NCBI GenBank assembly: GCA_024277445.1
Contig: JAJRVE010000225.1
Location: 1 to 32,482 of the forward strand
DNA: 32,482 nucleotides
Reading direction: 5' to 3'
From: Campylobacterales bacterium
GTDB taxonomy: Bacteria; Campylobacterota; Campylobacteria; Campylobacterales; Sulfurimonadaceae
Positions 8,336 to 16,038 of the stretch are shown one piece after another. The notes beneath the pieces were generated by a model, which worked only from the letters and a program-made list of their open reading frames with translations, was not told the DNA's origin and did not search any database. The translations under genes and the position numbers were made by a program. How positions within the stretch are numbered: the first letter of the stretch is position 1; each line of letters opens with the position of its first letter.

Positions 8336-9592
8336 TTAAATCCTAATCTCTTGAAAGCGTGGTCGTCTCTCAACGACCTCATCCATACAGGTTTGGGCTA
8401 AGGTCTCAAGATAACGGTACCCCTCATTTTGATCATCACTGCATAAGTTAAGCATATCTTCCAAAAGAGCCCCAAAAGCACGCACTTCGATCTTCTCATA
8501 TAAACTGTTCGCTTTGTCATAAAAACTCGCTGCACCAAAGTCTCCAAAATAGATGTGATGATCTTCTCTGTCTATTAAAATATTATGCGCATACAGATCG
8601 CCATGCATGAGACCTCGGTTATGAAGGTGCTCTGCTGCAGAGACCATAGCACGAGCAACACTGTAAATCGTCTCAAGGCTAAAACGTGTACATTTGGCAA
8701 AGGTATCACGGGTACAGGTCTCAAAGTTAGGGGCGAGTCCGAGGTTCTCATAATGTGAAGGAACCAGTTCTAAGACCAAGCCCAACTTTTCATCGCCTTC
8801 TATCCGAGCATGCACACTAATAAGATGCGGGTGTGCTCCTGTACTCATGTAAGCGTTCATCTCATCATGGGCATAACCATCACTCGTCACCGCGCCTTTA
8901 AAGAGCTTAACCGCCACCTCTTTTGCCGCTTCTTTGTCATGTGCCTTGTAGATCTCACCTGAAGCCCCCTCCCCTAACAGCTCACTCATCTCCAAACTCT
9001 CATACGCGACTTCAGGTAGTGCTGACTTAGGTGAAATGGAACATGGGTTTCCAGAAAAGGCGAGCCATGCCAACTTTGGCAAACGCAGTAACCACTCTGG
9101 TAGTACTTCAAACTGATTTGCTGAGAGACGAATCAATTCTAACTCTCGACAGTTAGCCATCTCTTCAGGCAAAGTAGTCAATTGATTACCCGCTAAGGGA
9201 AACTTACGCATCTTGGTTAGTTTGCCTATGGAATGCGGCAAGGCCTTAAGTCTGTTATCTGTCAGTATCAACCAGCTAATACCAAGAGGTAAAATATCTT
9301 CATCAAAGTGTTCTATCTGATTACCCTTCATGCCGAGCATATAAAGTTTTTCACACTGTTTAAAGGCATGAGGAAGATGATTAAAACGGTTAAAAGAGAA
9401 AAATGCGATCTTTAGGTTTTTAAGCACACTAAGGTCAGGTAGTTCAGTTAGTTTGTTATGACTAAGATCCAAGACTTCCAAGGTGTCTGCCAAGGTAAAA
9501 ATCTCTTGTGGAAAAGAGGTTAGACCTTCTGAGATCGTCAGTTGCGTGACTCCGAGTAGCTTTCCAGATCTGAGTTGTTCTAAAGTCTGCAT
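8336..9592 (-). CDS. Leucine-rich repeat and protein kinase fusion
   Basis: A 418-residue cytoplasmic protein without signal peptide or membrane segment. Residues about 15-185 are seven or so leucine-rich repeats of the LxxLPxxLxxLxxLxxLxLxxNxL type (LDLSHNKLTELP, LILTDNRLKALP, FPLAGNQLTTLP). Residues about 200-418 are a eukaryote-like kinase: Gly-loop LLGEGASGEIYKA (206-217), K229 in VAVK, a probable helix C glutamate at E244, catalytic HGDLYAHN (330-337) and D351 in GDFG. The activation segment is very short, with no APE motif before EVRAFG. Protein phosphorylation triggered by LRR binding is inferred. It converges on holA with six bases between stops. No partner gene is obvious. Confidence 0.85.
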   Translation of the reverse strand: MQTLEQLRSGKLLGVTQLTISEGLTSFPQEIFTLADTLEVLDLSHNKLTELPDLSVLKNLKIAFFSFNRFNHLPHAFKQCEKLYMLGMKGNQIEHFDEDILPLGISWLILTDNRLKALPHSIGKLTKMRKFPLAGNQLTTLPEEMANCRELELIRLSANQFEVLPEWLLRLPKLAWLAFSGNPCSISPKSALPEVAYESLEMSELLGEGASGEIYKAHDKEAAKEVAVKLFKGAVTSDGYAHDEMNAYMSTGAHPHLISVHARIEGDEKLGLVLELVPSHYENLGLAPNFETCTRDTFAKCTRFSLETIYSVARAMVSAAEHLHNRGLMHGDLYAHNILIDREDHHIYFGDFGAASFYDKANSLYEKIEVRAFGALLEDMLNLCSDDQNEGYRYLETLAQTCMDEVVERRPRFQEIRI

Positions 9593-9645
9593 GGTTCTCT
9601 TTTTTCTGAAATCTTAACCAAAACTCTCTTCAAGCCCTTACAAAG

Positions 9646-9651
9646 TATAAT
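9646..9651 (+). promoter_or_regulatory. -10 box of ABC-F gene
   Basis: TATAAT 19 bases before the ABC-F ATG, giving a leader of about 13 bases. The gap to the divergent LRR-kinase gene is only 78 bases, so both promoters share it. Confidence 0.5.
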
Positions 9652-9670
9652 ACGACAAAAAAAGATACCT

Positions 9671-11515
9671 ATGATCCAATTTTCCAACGTCTCCAAATCT
9701 TACGGCAGCCAAGAACTCTTCAACAACCTCACCTTTAAACTCAACCCCGGTAACAAAATGGGGCTAGTCGGTCGTAACGGTAGTGGTAAGTCCACCATGT
9801 TTAAACTCATTTTGGGGGAAGAAGAACCTAGTGATGGGCAAGTCATCATCCCTAAGAATTATAAAATAGGTGCATTACGCCAGCACCTGGTTTTTACTGA
9901 GAAAACACTCCGTGAAGAGGCAGCACTTGCCCTCGAAGATGATATGAAGTGGGACACCTACCGTGTTGAAAAGATCTTGTTTGGTCTTGGTTTCAACTTA
10001 GCCGACCTCGACAAGAGTCCACTTGACTTTTCGGGTGGATACCAGATCCGTATTAACCTTGCTAAGCTTTTGGTCACTGAGCCTAACCTACTCCTACTCG
10101 ATGAGCCTACCAACTACTTGGACATCCTCTCACTGCGTTGGTTAAAAAGTTTTTTACGTGCCTTCCAAGGTGAAGTGGTTCTCGTAACTCACGACCGTGA
10201 TTTTATGGATGGCATCTGTACGCATACTATGGGTATCATCAGACGTGACCTGTTTATGATCCCCGGTGACACCCACAAATTTTACAGCCAACTCAAAGAG
10301 AACGAAGAGCTTTATGCCAAGCAAAAAGTCTCTCAAGACAAAAAAGTCAAAGAGCTTGAAGAGTTCATCGCTAAAAACAAGGCACGTGCTTCTACTGCTG
10401 CCTTAGCACAGTCTAAAGTTAAGCAGTTAGAGAAGATGGACCGCATGGAAGACATTGGTTTTGATAACACCTTAAAGTTTGACTTCCAGTTTAAAGACAC
10501 CGTGGCTAAAGTGCTTCTTGATGTTAAAGACATTAGCTTTGGGTACACACCAGACAACATTCTCTTTAAAAACATCTCTTTTACCATTGAGAAAGGTCAC
10601 TGTCTTGCCATCATCGGTAAAAATGGTGTGGGTAAGTCTACCCTACTCAACAACCTTGCTAAAGAGTTAACACCTTTAAGTGGCGAGGTAAAGTACCACG
10701 GAACTACTGCCATCGGTCACTTTGGACAGACTAACATCTCACGTCTTGATCCTAAGAGCAACATCATGGACGAAATCTACGCAGCTAACCCTAAACTCTC
10801 TGCCGCAAGTGTAAGAAGTATCTGTGGTGCGATGATGTTTAGTGGAGACAGTGCTGAAAAGAAGGTCTCTCTTCTCTCGGGTGGTGAAAAAAGTCGTGTT
10901 ATGTTGGGACAGATCCTCTCTCGTCCTTCAAACCTTCTCTTCCTTGATGAGCCTACTCACCACCTTGACATCGACTCTATTGAGGCCTTAACGGTTGCGA
11001 TCAAAAACTTCCAAGGCTCTTCGATTATCGTTTCTCACTCTGAAGAGCTCCTACGACGTGTTGCTGACAGACTCATCATCTTCTCTAAAGATGGTGCTGA
11101 ACTCTTTGATGGCGGTTACGATATGTTCTTGGAGAAAAAAGGGTGGGATGAAGATGATGTTGAAGAGACAGCGCCTAAAAAGAAAAAGACCTCTAACCCG
11201 ATGAGTAAAGAGAACAAAAAACTTAAAAACGTCATCACAAAAGAGCGTTCACGTGCCACTTCACCGCTTCGTAAAGAGGTAGAAAAAGCAGAGAAGTTCA
11301 TTATGGAAGGTGAACGTCAGATCAAACTATACCATCAAGAGTTAGTAGAAGCTTCAAGCACTAATGACAATGCTAAGGTCATGGAAGTTTCCAAGCTAGT
11401 TAGTGACTTAGAAGCAGAAGTCGAAGCGAAGTTTGAGCGCATGGAAGTGGCGCAAGAAGAGCTAGATGCACTCATGGCTGAGTATGAAGTCAAGCTAAAG
11501 GCCTTAGAGGGATAA
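9671..11515 (+). CDS. ABC-F family ATPase, Uup/YheS-like
   Basis: ABC-F proteins are soluble twin-ATPase factors that act on the ribosome E site or in related quality control. The 614-residue protein has two ABC domains: Walker A GRNGSGKST (34-42) and GKNGVGKST (316-324), signatures FSGGYQIR (120-127) and LSGGEKSR (402-409), and Walker B DEPTNYLD (144-151) and DEPTHHLD. They are joined by a charged linker (about 205-275). A lysine-rich stretch and C-terminal coiled coil (about 500-614) resemble Uup and YheS. There are no membrane segments. It stands alone between divergent and convergent neighbours. The exact subgroup cannot be set by eye. Confidence 0.88.
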   Translation: MIQFSNVSKSYGSQELFNNLTFKLNPGNKMGLVGRNGSGKSTMFKLILGEEEPSDGQVIIPKNYKIGALRQHLVFTEKTLREEAALALEDDMKWDTYRVEKILFGLGFNLADLDKSPLDFSGGYQIRINLAKLLVTEPNLLLLDEPTNYLDILSLRWLKSFLRAFQGEVVLVTHDRDFMDGICTHTMGIIRRDLFMIPGDTHKFYSQLKENEELYAKQKVSQDKKVKELEEFIAKNKARASTAALAQSKVKQLEKMDRMEDIGFDNTLKFDFQFKDTVAKVLLDVKDISFGYTPDNILFKNISFTIEKGHCLAIIGKNGVGKSTLLNNLAKELTPLSGEVKYHGTTAIGHFGQTNISRLDPKSNIMDEIYAANPKLSAASVRSICGAMMFSGDSAEKKVSLLSGGEKSRVMLGQILSRPSNLLFLDEPTHHLDIDSIEALTVAIKNFQGSSIIVSHSEELLRRVADRLIIFSKDGAELFDGGYDMFLEKKGWDEDDVEETAPKKKKTSNPMSKENKKLKNVITKERSRATSPLRKEVEKAEKFIMEGERQIKLYHQELVEASSTNDNAKVMEVSKLVSDLEAEVEAKFERMEVAQEELDALMAEYEVKLKALEG

Positions 11516-11535
11516 CCTTCTACCTGACGCAACAC

Positions 11536-12165
11536 TTATGCGTCTATGATATTTCGCATCCAGTCCGAAATATATGCGAGCTCTTCTCTCGCGAGACTAT
11601 GATCTTTTTCATAGCTTTTAAACTCTATCTCAAACCCACCTTCTTGAAGTGTCTCAACTTGTTCTTTAGAGGTTTCAAAAGGTAAGACGTTGTCAAAGGT
11701 TCCATGGGTACAGAGCCAGTTGGATTCGCGTAAGTCTGGGTTCATCTCAGCAAGTAAGTGCTCAGCATCGTAAATATAACCACTGATAGCAATGTAGCCT
11801 GCCAGTTCTCTATGGTAGCGCGCACCAAACTCAAAGGTAAGCAGTGAACCCTGTGAAAAGCCAAACAAGAAGCTCTCCTCTGCGTTAAACTCCTCTTCAA
11901 AGAGCATATCAAGTGTCTCTGTTAAGAGCTGACTTGAGTGTTTGATACCAGGAAGTTGTTCGGGAGGGAGCTGATACCACGAGAGACCCGTAAAAAACTC
12001 AAAGGGTGCGTCAAGTAGCAGGTAGTTCATCTCATCAATATCGATAAAATCAGGCAACATCGTAAAGCCTTCAGACGAGTCACCACGACCATGCATAATG
12101 ATCATCACCTTTTTAGAAGGAACTTTAGCGGGTATAAATATATTATCTAGGGGTAAGTTTTGCAT
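11536..12165 (-). CDS. Phospholipase/carboxylesterase-family serine hydrolase
   Basis: A 209-residue alpha/beta hydrolase, likely cytoplasmic, probably cleaving ester bonds. The catalytic triad is visible: S104 in GFSQG, D158 in THGTFDNVLP and H189 in EKDHS, with the oxyanion-side motif HGRGDS at 25-30. Size and motifs match the carboxylesterase/YpfH group; the substrate is unknown. The only plausible start is the ATG at 12165, which sits five bases after a TATAAT box and has no Shine-Dalgarno, so the mRNA may be leaderless. It converges with the ABC-F gene. Confidence 0.85.
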   Translation of the reverse strand: MQNLPLDNIFIPAKVPSKKVMIIMHGRGDSSEGFTMLPDFIDIDEMNYLLLDAPFEFFTGLSWYQLPPEQLPGIKHSSQLLTETLDMLFEEEFNAEESFLFGFSQGSLLTFEFGARYHRELAGYIAISGYIYDAEHLLAEMNPDLRESNWLCTHGTFDNVLPFETSKEQVETLQEGGFEIEFKSYEKDHSLAREELAYISDWMRNIIDA

Positions 12166-12170
12166 GCGAC

Positions 12171-12199
12171 ATTATATAGAATTTGTATTTACCTTCAAA
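12171..12199 (-). promoter_or_regulatory. Promoter of the hydrolase gene, probably leaderless
   Basis: On the minus strand TTGAAG (near 12198-12193) is followed 16 bases later by TATAAT (12176-12171), then GTCGC and the ATG. Transcription starting 6-7 bases past the -10 would begin at or next to the A of the start codon. Confidence 0.5.
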
Positions 12200-12247
12200 C
12201 ATTTTTTGTACAACAAAGAAATCTCTTTTCGTTTCTAAACAATTCGC

Positions 12248-12276
12248 TATAATCTTTCTAATTATCCTGAAAGATT
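12248..12276 (+). promoter_or_regulatory. -10 box and overlapping operator of the zeta-like module
   Basis: TATAAT at 12248-12253 overlaps a perfect 8-bp inverted repeat, AATCTTTC (12251-12258) and GAAAGATT (12269-12276), with a 10-base spacer. The repeat covers the expected transcription start. This is a typical operator position for an autoregulated toxin-antitoxin unit, although it could also be a 5' mRNA hairpin. Confidence 0.45.
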
Positions 12277-12378
12277 AAACATGAGCATATGTGAAGTATG
12301 TTCTATCTCAAGATCTTAATATGCTCCATAAGCGGTATGGTTTGAGAGATGGTGAAATAACGGTTGTGAAGGAAAAAA

Positions 12379-12942
12379 ATGAAAAAGCTCTATATCATAG
12401 CCGGAGCAAATGGGAGTGGCAAAACAACCTTTGCCAAATCTTTTGCCAAAGTTCACAACTTACACTTTATCAATGCCGATGAAATTGCAAAAGAACTTGA
12501 TCCTCACAACATTACAAAGCATCAAGTAAAAGCAGGTCGTATTTTTTTTCAAGAGCTTAGTCAACGACTTAAACAAGAGCACTCCTTTGTCATTGAAACA
12601 ACCCTTTCAGGTAAGTACCTTGTAAAGTACATCACACTTGCGCATACCAATGGCTTTGAGGTAGAGATGATCTATCTTTTCTTAGAGAGACCGGAGACAA
12701 ACATTGGACGGGTTGCTATACGGGTCATCGGTGGTGGACACCATGTTCCTAAAGATGATATAATAAGGCGATTTTACCGAAGTAAAACGATGTTTTTCGA
12801 GGTCTATAAAGATCTTGTAGATCATTGGGAAGTCTATTATAACTCTAATGAGATTTTTGAAAAAGTTGCAGACACAGATGCTGTCTATGACCATGAAAAG
12901 ATGCAAGAGTTCAGGAGCATAGAAAATGACGAAATCAGATAA
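12379..12942 (+). CDS. Zeta-toxin-like P-loop kinase
   Basis: A 187-residue P-loop kinase of the zeta toxin/UDP-GlcNAc-kinase-like family. Motifs are Walker A GANGSGKT (9-16), NADEIAKELDP with D34, IETTLSG (72-78), and the family loop RVIGGGHHVPKDDIIRRFYRS (115-135) with R130/R131. Epsilon-zeta toxins phosphorylate UDP-GlcNAc; chromosomal relatives in Gram-negatives are often uncharacterised, so toxicity is inferred. The start is the ATG at 12379, after AAGGAAAAAA. It overlaps the following small gene by 17 bases, and no epsilon-type antitoxin precedes it. Confidence 0.85.
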   Translation: MKKLYIIAGANGSGKTTFAKSFAKVHNLHFINADEIAKELDPHNITKHQVKAGRIFFQELSQRLKQEHSFVIETTLSGKYLVKYITLAHTNGFEVEMIYLFLERPETNIGRVAIRVIGGGHHVPKDDIIRRFYRSKTMFFEVYKDLVDHWEVYYNSNEIFEKVADTDAVYDHEKMQEFRSIENDEIR

Positions 12943-13150
12943 TATCAACATATCAGACACCATCCAGCAGATAGGAAATGATGCCGTAAGACTTGCGCAG
13001 AAAAAGAACCTAGAGAATGGCATACCCAATGTCTATAGTAAAAATGGTGTCCTTTACTTTCAGCTCCCCGATGGAACCATAACCATGGAAAACCCTCTTG
13101 AAAAAGGCGTCTATAAGGCACAACTAGATGCTCTAACTCCCGCGTCTTAG
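12926..13150 (+). CDS. Small partner of the zeta-like kinase, candidate antitoxin
   Basis: A 74-residue protein whose gene overlaps the kinase gene by 17 bases. It has an N-terminal helix (NISDTIQQIGNDAVRLAQKK) and a C-terminal beta-hairpin section (VYSKNGVLYFQLPDGTITMENPL). Small proteins with the pattern KNxxLYxxxPDGTI commonly follow such kinases in Gram-negative genomes, as far as I recall. An antitoxin or accessory role is inferred from this arrangement; there is no DNA-binding motif to prove it. Confidence 0.7.
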   Translation: MTKSDNINISDTIQQIGNDAVRLAQKKNLENGIPNVYSKNGVLYFQLPDGTITMENPLEKGVYKAQLDALTPAS

Positions 13151-13172
13151 AATCTCTCTTAAATATTCTAAG
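13146..13172 (+). terminator. Inverted repeat at the end of the zeta-like module
   Basis: CTTAGAAT (13146-13153) and ATTCTAAG (13165-13172) pair perfectly with an 11-base loop and include the TAG stop of the small partner gene. The stem is AT-rich and no T-run follows, so terminator function is uncertain. Confidence 0.3.
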
Positions 13173-13218
13173 AACCCACACCCAACTACATTAACCACAC
13201 ACTTCAAGGAACACCAAT

Positions 13219-13899
13219 ATGTCAGAATCAACCGAACCGACAACAGAAAAAATCTACTACGACCCTATCAGTATTGCTCAACGCACTAAGCAAAAGCTAC
13301 ACGTTGTTGCTGAGTATGACAAAGCAGCTATGTTAGCGCATATCATCAAAAGTAGTGAGGAGGTACATGCTGTTGTCATTACTAAGACAAAACGTTTAGC
13401 TGACACCTTGAGTACCTACCTCAACAAACACGGCATCAATGCCACTTCCGTTCATGGCAACAAACGCACACATGAAAACGAAGCTGCTGCTAAAGCCTTT
13501 GATGATGGAGAGCTTAGTGTTCTCATCACAACAGACATGATTTTGCAGACACTTGGACTTGCCAACATTACACACCTCATCAGTCATGATCTGCCTACCC
13601 AACCAGAGCACTACCTTAACCGTGTTGCTTCTCTAAACGAACGTGGAGAAGCGATTGTTTTACTTGGTGAGGAACAAGAGGTAGCACTTTTAGACATCGA
13701 GCGCGTGATGCGTCATGAGATCCCTGAAGAGCCGGTAGAAGGGTTTACGCCAACACCTGAGGCTGAGATCAATACAACACCGCAACCCACTGAAGATAAA
13801 AAGAAAAAGCCTCGTCACCGCAAGCAGAAACGAAAGACTACTAACAAGCAGACAGAACAAGAGAGTGAACAGCCAGCAAGTGACACGGAAGATAAGTAG
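13219..13899 (+). CDS. RecA2-only DEAD-box helicase-like protein with degenerate motifs
   Basis: A 226-residue protein matching only the C-terminal (RecA2) half of DEAD-box RNA helicases. Visible are the motif IV-like VVITKTKRLADTL (52-64), VHGN (78-81), motif V as VLITTDMILQTLGL (101-114, instead of VLVATDxAARGxD) and motif VI as YLNRVASLNERGEA (132-145, instead of YxHRxGRxGRxG). There is no RecA1 domain, so no Walker A or DEAD box, and the arginine finger is mostly lost. The tail (190-226) is strongly basic, then acidic. RNA binding without ATPase activity is inferred. AAGGAACACCAAT precedes the ATG. The exonuclease gene follows after three bases. Confidence 0.75.
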   Translation: MSESTEPTTEKIYYDPISIAQRTKQKLHVVAEYDKAAMLAHIIKSSEEVHAVVITKTKRLADTLSTYLNKHGINATSVHGNKRTHENEAAAKAFDDGELSVLITTDMILQTLGLANITHLISHDLPTQPEHYLNRVASLNERGEAIVLLGEEQEVALLDIERVMRHEIPEEPVEGFTPTPEAEINTTPQPTEDKKKKPRHRKQKRKTTNKQTEQESEQPASDTEDK

Positions 13900-13902
13900 C
13901 CG

Positions 13903-14427
13903 ATGATTGTTTTAGACTTCGAGACCAACTCTTCACATGTTCATGATGTTATTGAAGTTGCAGCGTTTAGAGTGAAAAAAGAAAATGGGAGCTATGTCGT
14001 TACCGACACCTTTCATCGTTACTACCTATCAGACTACGAGGTTAACCCTCACGCTTTAGCCGTACACAAGTTATCTCCTGAGCGTATAGAAAGGCTTAGA
14101 GCAGGTGCTGATTATGCTGAGTACTTTGAAGAGGATGAAGCATTTGTGGCTTTTTGTCAGGGTGCCACTACCTTAGTAGCCCACAACATCTCGTTTGAAC
14201 TTCGTCATTTAGGAGAATTAGTCTCCTTTGAAAAGCATCTCTGCACCATGAAAGAGAACAAAAAACATGTTCAAGCCCGTAATGCAAAAGGGAACATCAA
14301 AAACCCGAAGCTCATCGAGACCTGTCTCTTTTACAATATAGAATTTGATGATGAGCAGTACCATAGTGCGCTCTATGATGTCACTAAGACCTTAGAAATC
14401 CTGAACCACATGCACATTAATAGTTAG
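13903..14427 (+). CDS. DEDDh-family 3'-5' exonuclease
   Basis: A 174-residue DnaQ-like exonuclease, single domain, likely acting on DNA or RNA 3' ends. Exo I is VLDFETNS with D5 and E7, Exo II is VAHNISFEL with N95 and the usual Asp replaced by E99, and Exo III is H154 and D159 in YHSALYD. The Asp-to-Glu change in Exo II is unusual but may keep metal binding. Its start lies three bases after the stop of the RecA2-only protein, so the two are one operon, suggesting that the basic-tailed protein guides the nuclease to its substrate. That link is inference. It converges with the DUF808 gene. Confidence 0.82.
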   Translation: MIVLDFETNSSHVHDVIEVAAFRVKKENGSYVVTDTFHRYYLSDYEVNPHALAVHKLSPERIERLRAGADYAEYFEEDEAFVAFCQGATTLVAHNISFELRHLGELVSFEKHLCTMKENKKHVQARNAKGNIKNPKLIETCLFYNIEFDDEQYHSALYDVTKTLEILNHMHINS

Positions 14428-14440
14428 CGCACTTTACAAG

Positions 14441-15310
14441 TTATTTTACTAAAAGTGATCTCATTTTCAGAGTACCTTTGACTGAAACAACAACCACTAC
14501 TCCTATCACAAAGCCTACTAACAGTTCCGTCACAATAACAGGAAGAAAATGTAATACATCATGGATCTGGTGGATGTTATGCACATAGATGCCACCTGCT
14601 ACCAACAACATCGCTAAGGTTCCCACAACCGTTAAGAGCCTGATGACCTTTGGTAGTGCCGCCACCAGAGCTTCACCCGCTTTTTGCAGTAGTGAGTTCT
14701 CACCGTCTGCCATCCGTATAAGCGCAAAACCCGCATCATCCATGCGCACCAAGAGTGCCACCACCCCATACACACCTACCGTCGCTAACAAGGCGATAGC
14801 CGAAACAACAATGATCTGTACACCAATGCCTTTATCTACCACCGTACCAAGTGCAATGATGATGATTTCTATGGACAAGATGAAGTCTGTTCGTATCGCT
14901 GAGAGTATCTTCTTCTCTTCTTTCTCTTGCAGGTCTCCTTCATCATGAGTATCATCATTTTTGTGTGTCTCATCATGAGGAACAAAGTACTCAAAAATCT
15001 TCTCTGCTCCCTCATAGGCCAAGTAGAGCCCACCTAACATCAAGATAGGTACGATGACCCAAGATGCATAAGCACTCAGTACAAAAGCTATGGGCAAGAT
15101 GATCAACTTGTTGAGCAGAGAGCCCTTGGTAATCGCCCATAAAACAGGTAACTCTCTTGAGGCTGCAAAGCCTGAAGCTTTTTCAGCACCTACCGCTAAG
15201 TCATCACCTAAGACACCTGCTGTCTTTTTCGCAGCAACCTTACTCATCATTGCGGCATCATCAAGAAGCATTGCAATGTCATCTAAGACCATAAATATAC
15301 CAGCTGCCAT
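14441..15310 (-). CDS. DUF808/YedI-family inner membrane protein
   Basis: A 289-residue polytopic inner membrane protein matching the YedI (DUF808) family. The N-terminal signature FMVLDDIAMLLDDAAMMSKVA and the KKTAGVLGDDLAV segment are characteristic, followed by hydrophobic segments around residues 65-95, 140-190 and 215-280. A histidine/aspartate-rich loop (HDETHKNDDTHDEGD, about 112-126) may bind metal. The biochemical function of the family is not established. AAGGAGTCGT sits well before the ATG. It stands alone, convergent with the exonuclease gene. Confidence 0.85.
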   Translation of the reverse strand: MAAGIFMVLDDIAMLLDDAAMMSKVAAKKTAGVLGDDLAVGAEKASGFAASRELPVLWAITKGSLLNKLIILPIAFVLSAYASWVIVPILMLGGLYLAYEGAEKIFEYFVPHDETHKNDDTHDEGDLQEKEEKKILSAIRTDFILSIEIIIIALGTVVDKGIGVQIIVVSAIALLATVGVYGVVALLVRMDDAGFALIRMADGENSLLQKAGEALVAALPKVIRLLTVVGTLAMLLVAGGIYVHNIHQIHDVLHFLPVIVTELLVGFVIGVVVVVSVKGTLKMRSLLVK

Positions 15311-15537
15311 ACGACTCCTTGGTGAGATTATTTCTTTAGCTATTTTATCGGTTTTTGGTAATAATCAAAACAGACGAAAAGAGTTTTATTTACAAAATAT
15401 TTACCAATATTTTTTACAATTTCAGCAGGGTAACACAAGGTGCAATGACCATTGAGTGATGCCATCATCTCCTCATTGGTTCTAAAGTACCACAGAGTGA
15501 TAAAAATGCTTTCGTATGATCGCATTTTTCTACCCTG

Positions 15538-15558
15538 TATATTAATATATCGAAGGAG
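15538..15558 (+). promoter_or_regulatory. -10 box and ribosome site of the alpha-crystallin-like gene
   Basis: TATATT (15538-15543) is followed by GAAGGAG (15552-15558), five bases before the ATG at 15564. The leader would be short. The rest of the 15311-15537 gap is AT-rich with no gene that I can support. Confidence 0.4.
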
Positions 15559-15563
15559 CTACT

Positions 15564-16034
15564 ATGTTTAAAACACTTTCTTTATTAACAACATTAACAG
15601 TAACATCACTACTTGCTTCAACAACTATCATCCCCAACCTCAACCAAGAGCTTGCCCACAACAAGGTCTTGATTAAAGAGTATAAGCAAGCCGTTACAGA
15701 GTTAGAAAAGCGTAATGACTTTCTGATTGCAGAGAAGAAGAAAAACCCAAAACTCTACGAGGTAAAGCCACTCTTTGAAGAGAGTAAAAAAGCCTATATC
15801 CATCGTGTTAAACTCAATGGAGCAGAAGCGAAAAACCTTAACTTTACCGTTAAAGATCATCGTGTAACACTTGAGATGCAGATGAAAACAGAACGAAAAG
15901 ATAAAAATGGATACTACTCAAGTTCTCAATACTTTTTTCAGGCCTATCCCATCCCTGAGGATGTCAATGAAGAGAAGATCAAACACAGTGTAGATGGTGA
16001 CTACTTTGTCATCACAATGCCGAAAAAGAAGTAA
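15564..16034 (+). CDS. Secreted alpha-crystallin-like (Hsp20-type) protein
   Basis: A 156-residue protein with a signal peptide (MFKTLSLLTTLTVTSLLAS) and a charged helical segment (about 25-70). A beta-rich domain (about 76-154) resembles the alpha-crystallin domain: YIHRVKLNG, NLNFTVKDHRVTLEM, a central loop, AYPIPEDVNEEKIKHSVDGDY and FVITMPKKK. The last part matches the Hsp20 pattern (VdxxkIkaxxxdGvLxIxxPK). Most Hsp20 proteins are cytoplasmic, so an exported form suggests a periplasmic chaperone or stress role. The match is by pattern only. It converges with the broken rlmF. Confidence 0.65.
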   Translation: MFKTLSLLTTLTVTSLLASTTIIPNLNQELAHNKVLIKEYKQAVTELEKRNDFLIAEKKKNPKLYEVKPLFEESKKAYIHRVKLNGAEAKNLNFTVKDHRVTLEMQMKTERKDKNGYYSSSQYFFQAYPIPEDVNEEKIKHSVDGDYFVITMPKKK

Positions 16035-16038
16035 GACC

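Noticed and set aside
11526-11544. GACGCA/TGCGTC inverted repeat between the ABC-F and hydrolase genes
   Set aside because: It overlaps the hydrolase stop codon, is short and has no T-run on either strand; terminator function is too uncertain to list.
12291-12482. 63-codon frame running into the zeta-like gene
   Set aside because: Most of it is the out-of-frame shadow of the kinase gene and the GTG start has no ribosome site. It is mentioned only as a possible relic.
15355-15368. TTGGTAATAATCAA, a 9/10 match to the FNR consensus upstream of the DUF808 gene
   Set aside because: About one 9/10 match is expected by chance in a window of this size, and no matching -10 geometry or respiratory role supports it.
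15340-15525. Minus-strand 61-codon frame with a CTLC motif upstream of the DUF808 gene
   Set aside because: There is no convincing Shine-Dalgarno and no recognisable family. It could be a real small gene but the support is too weak to list.
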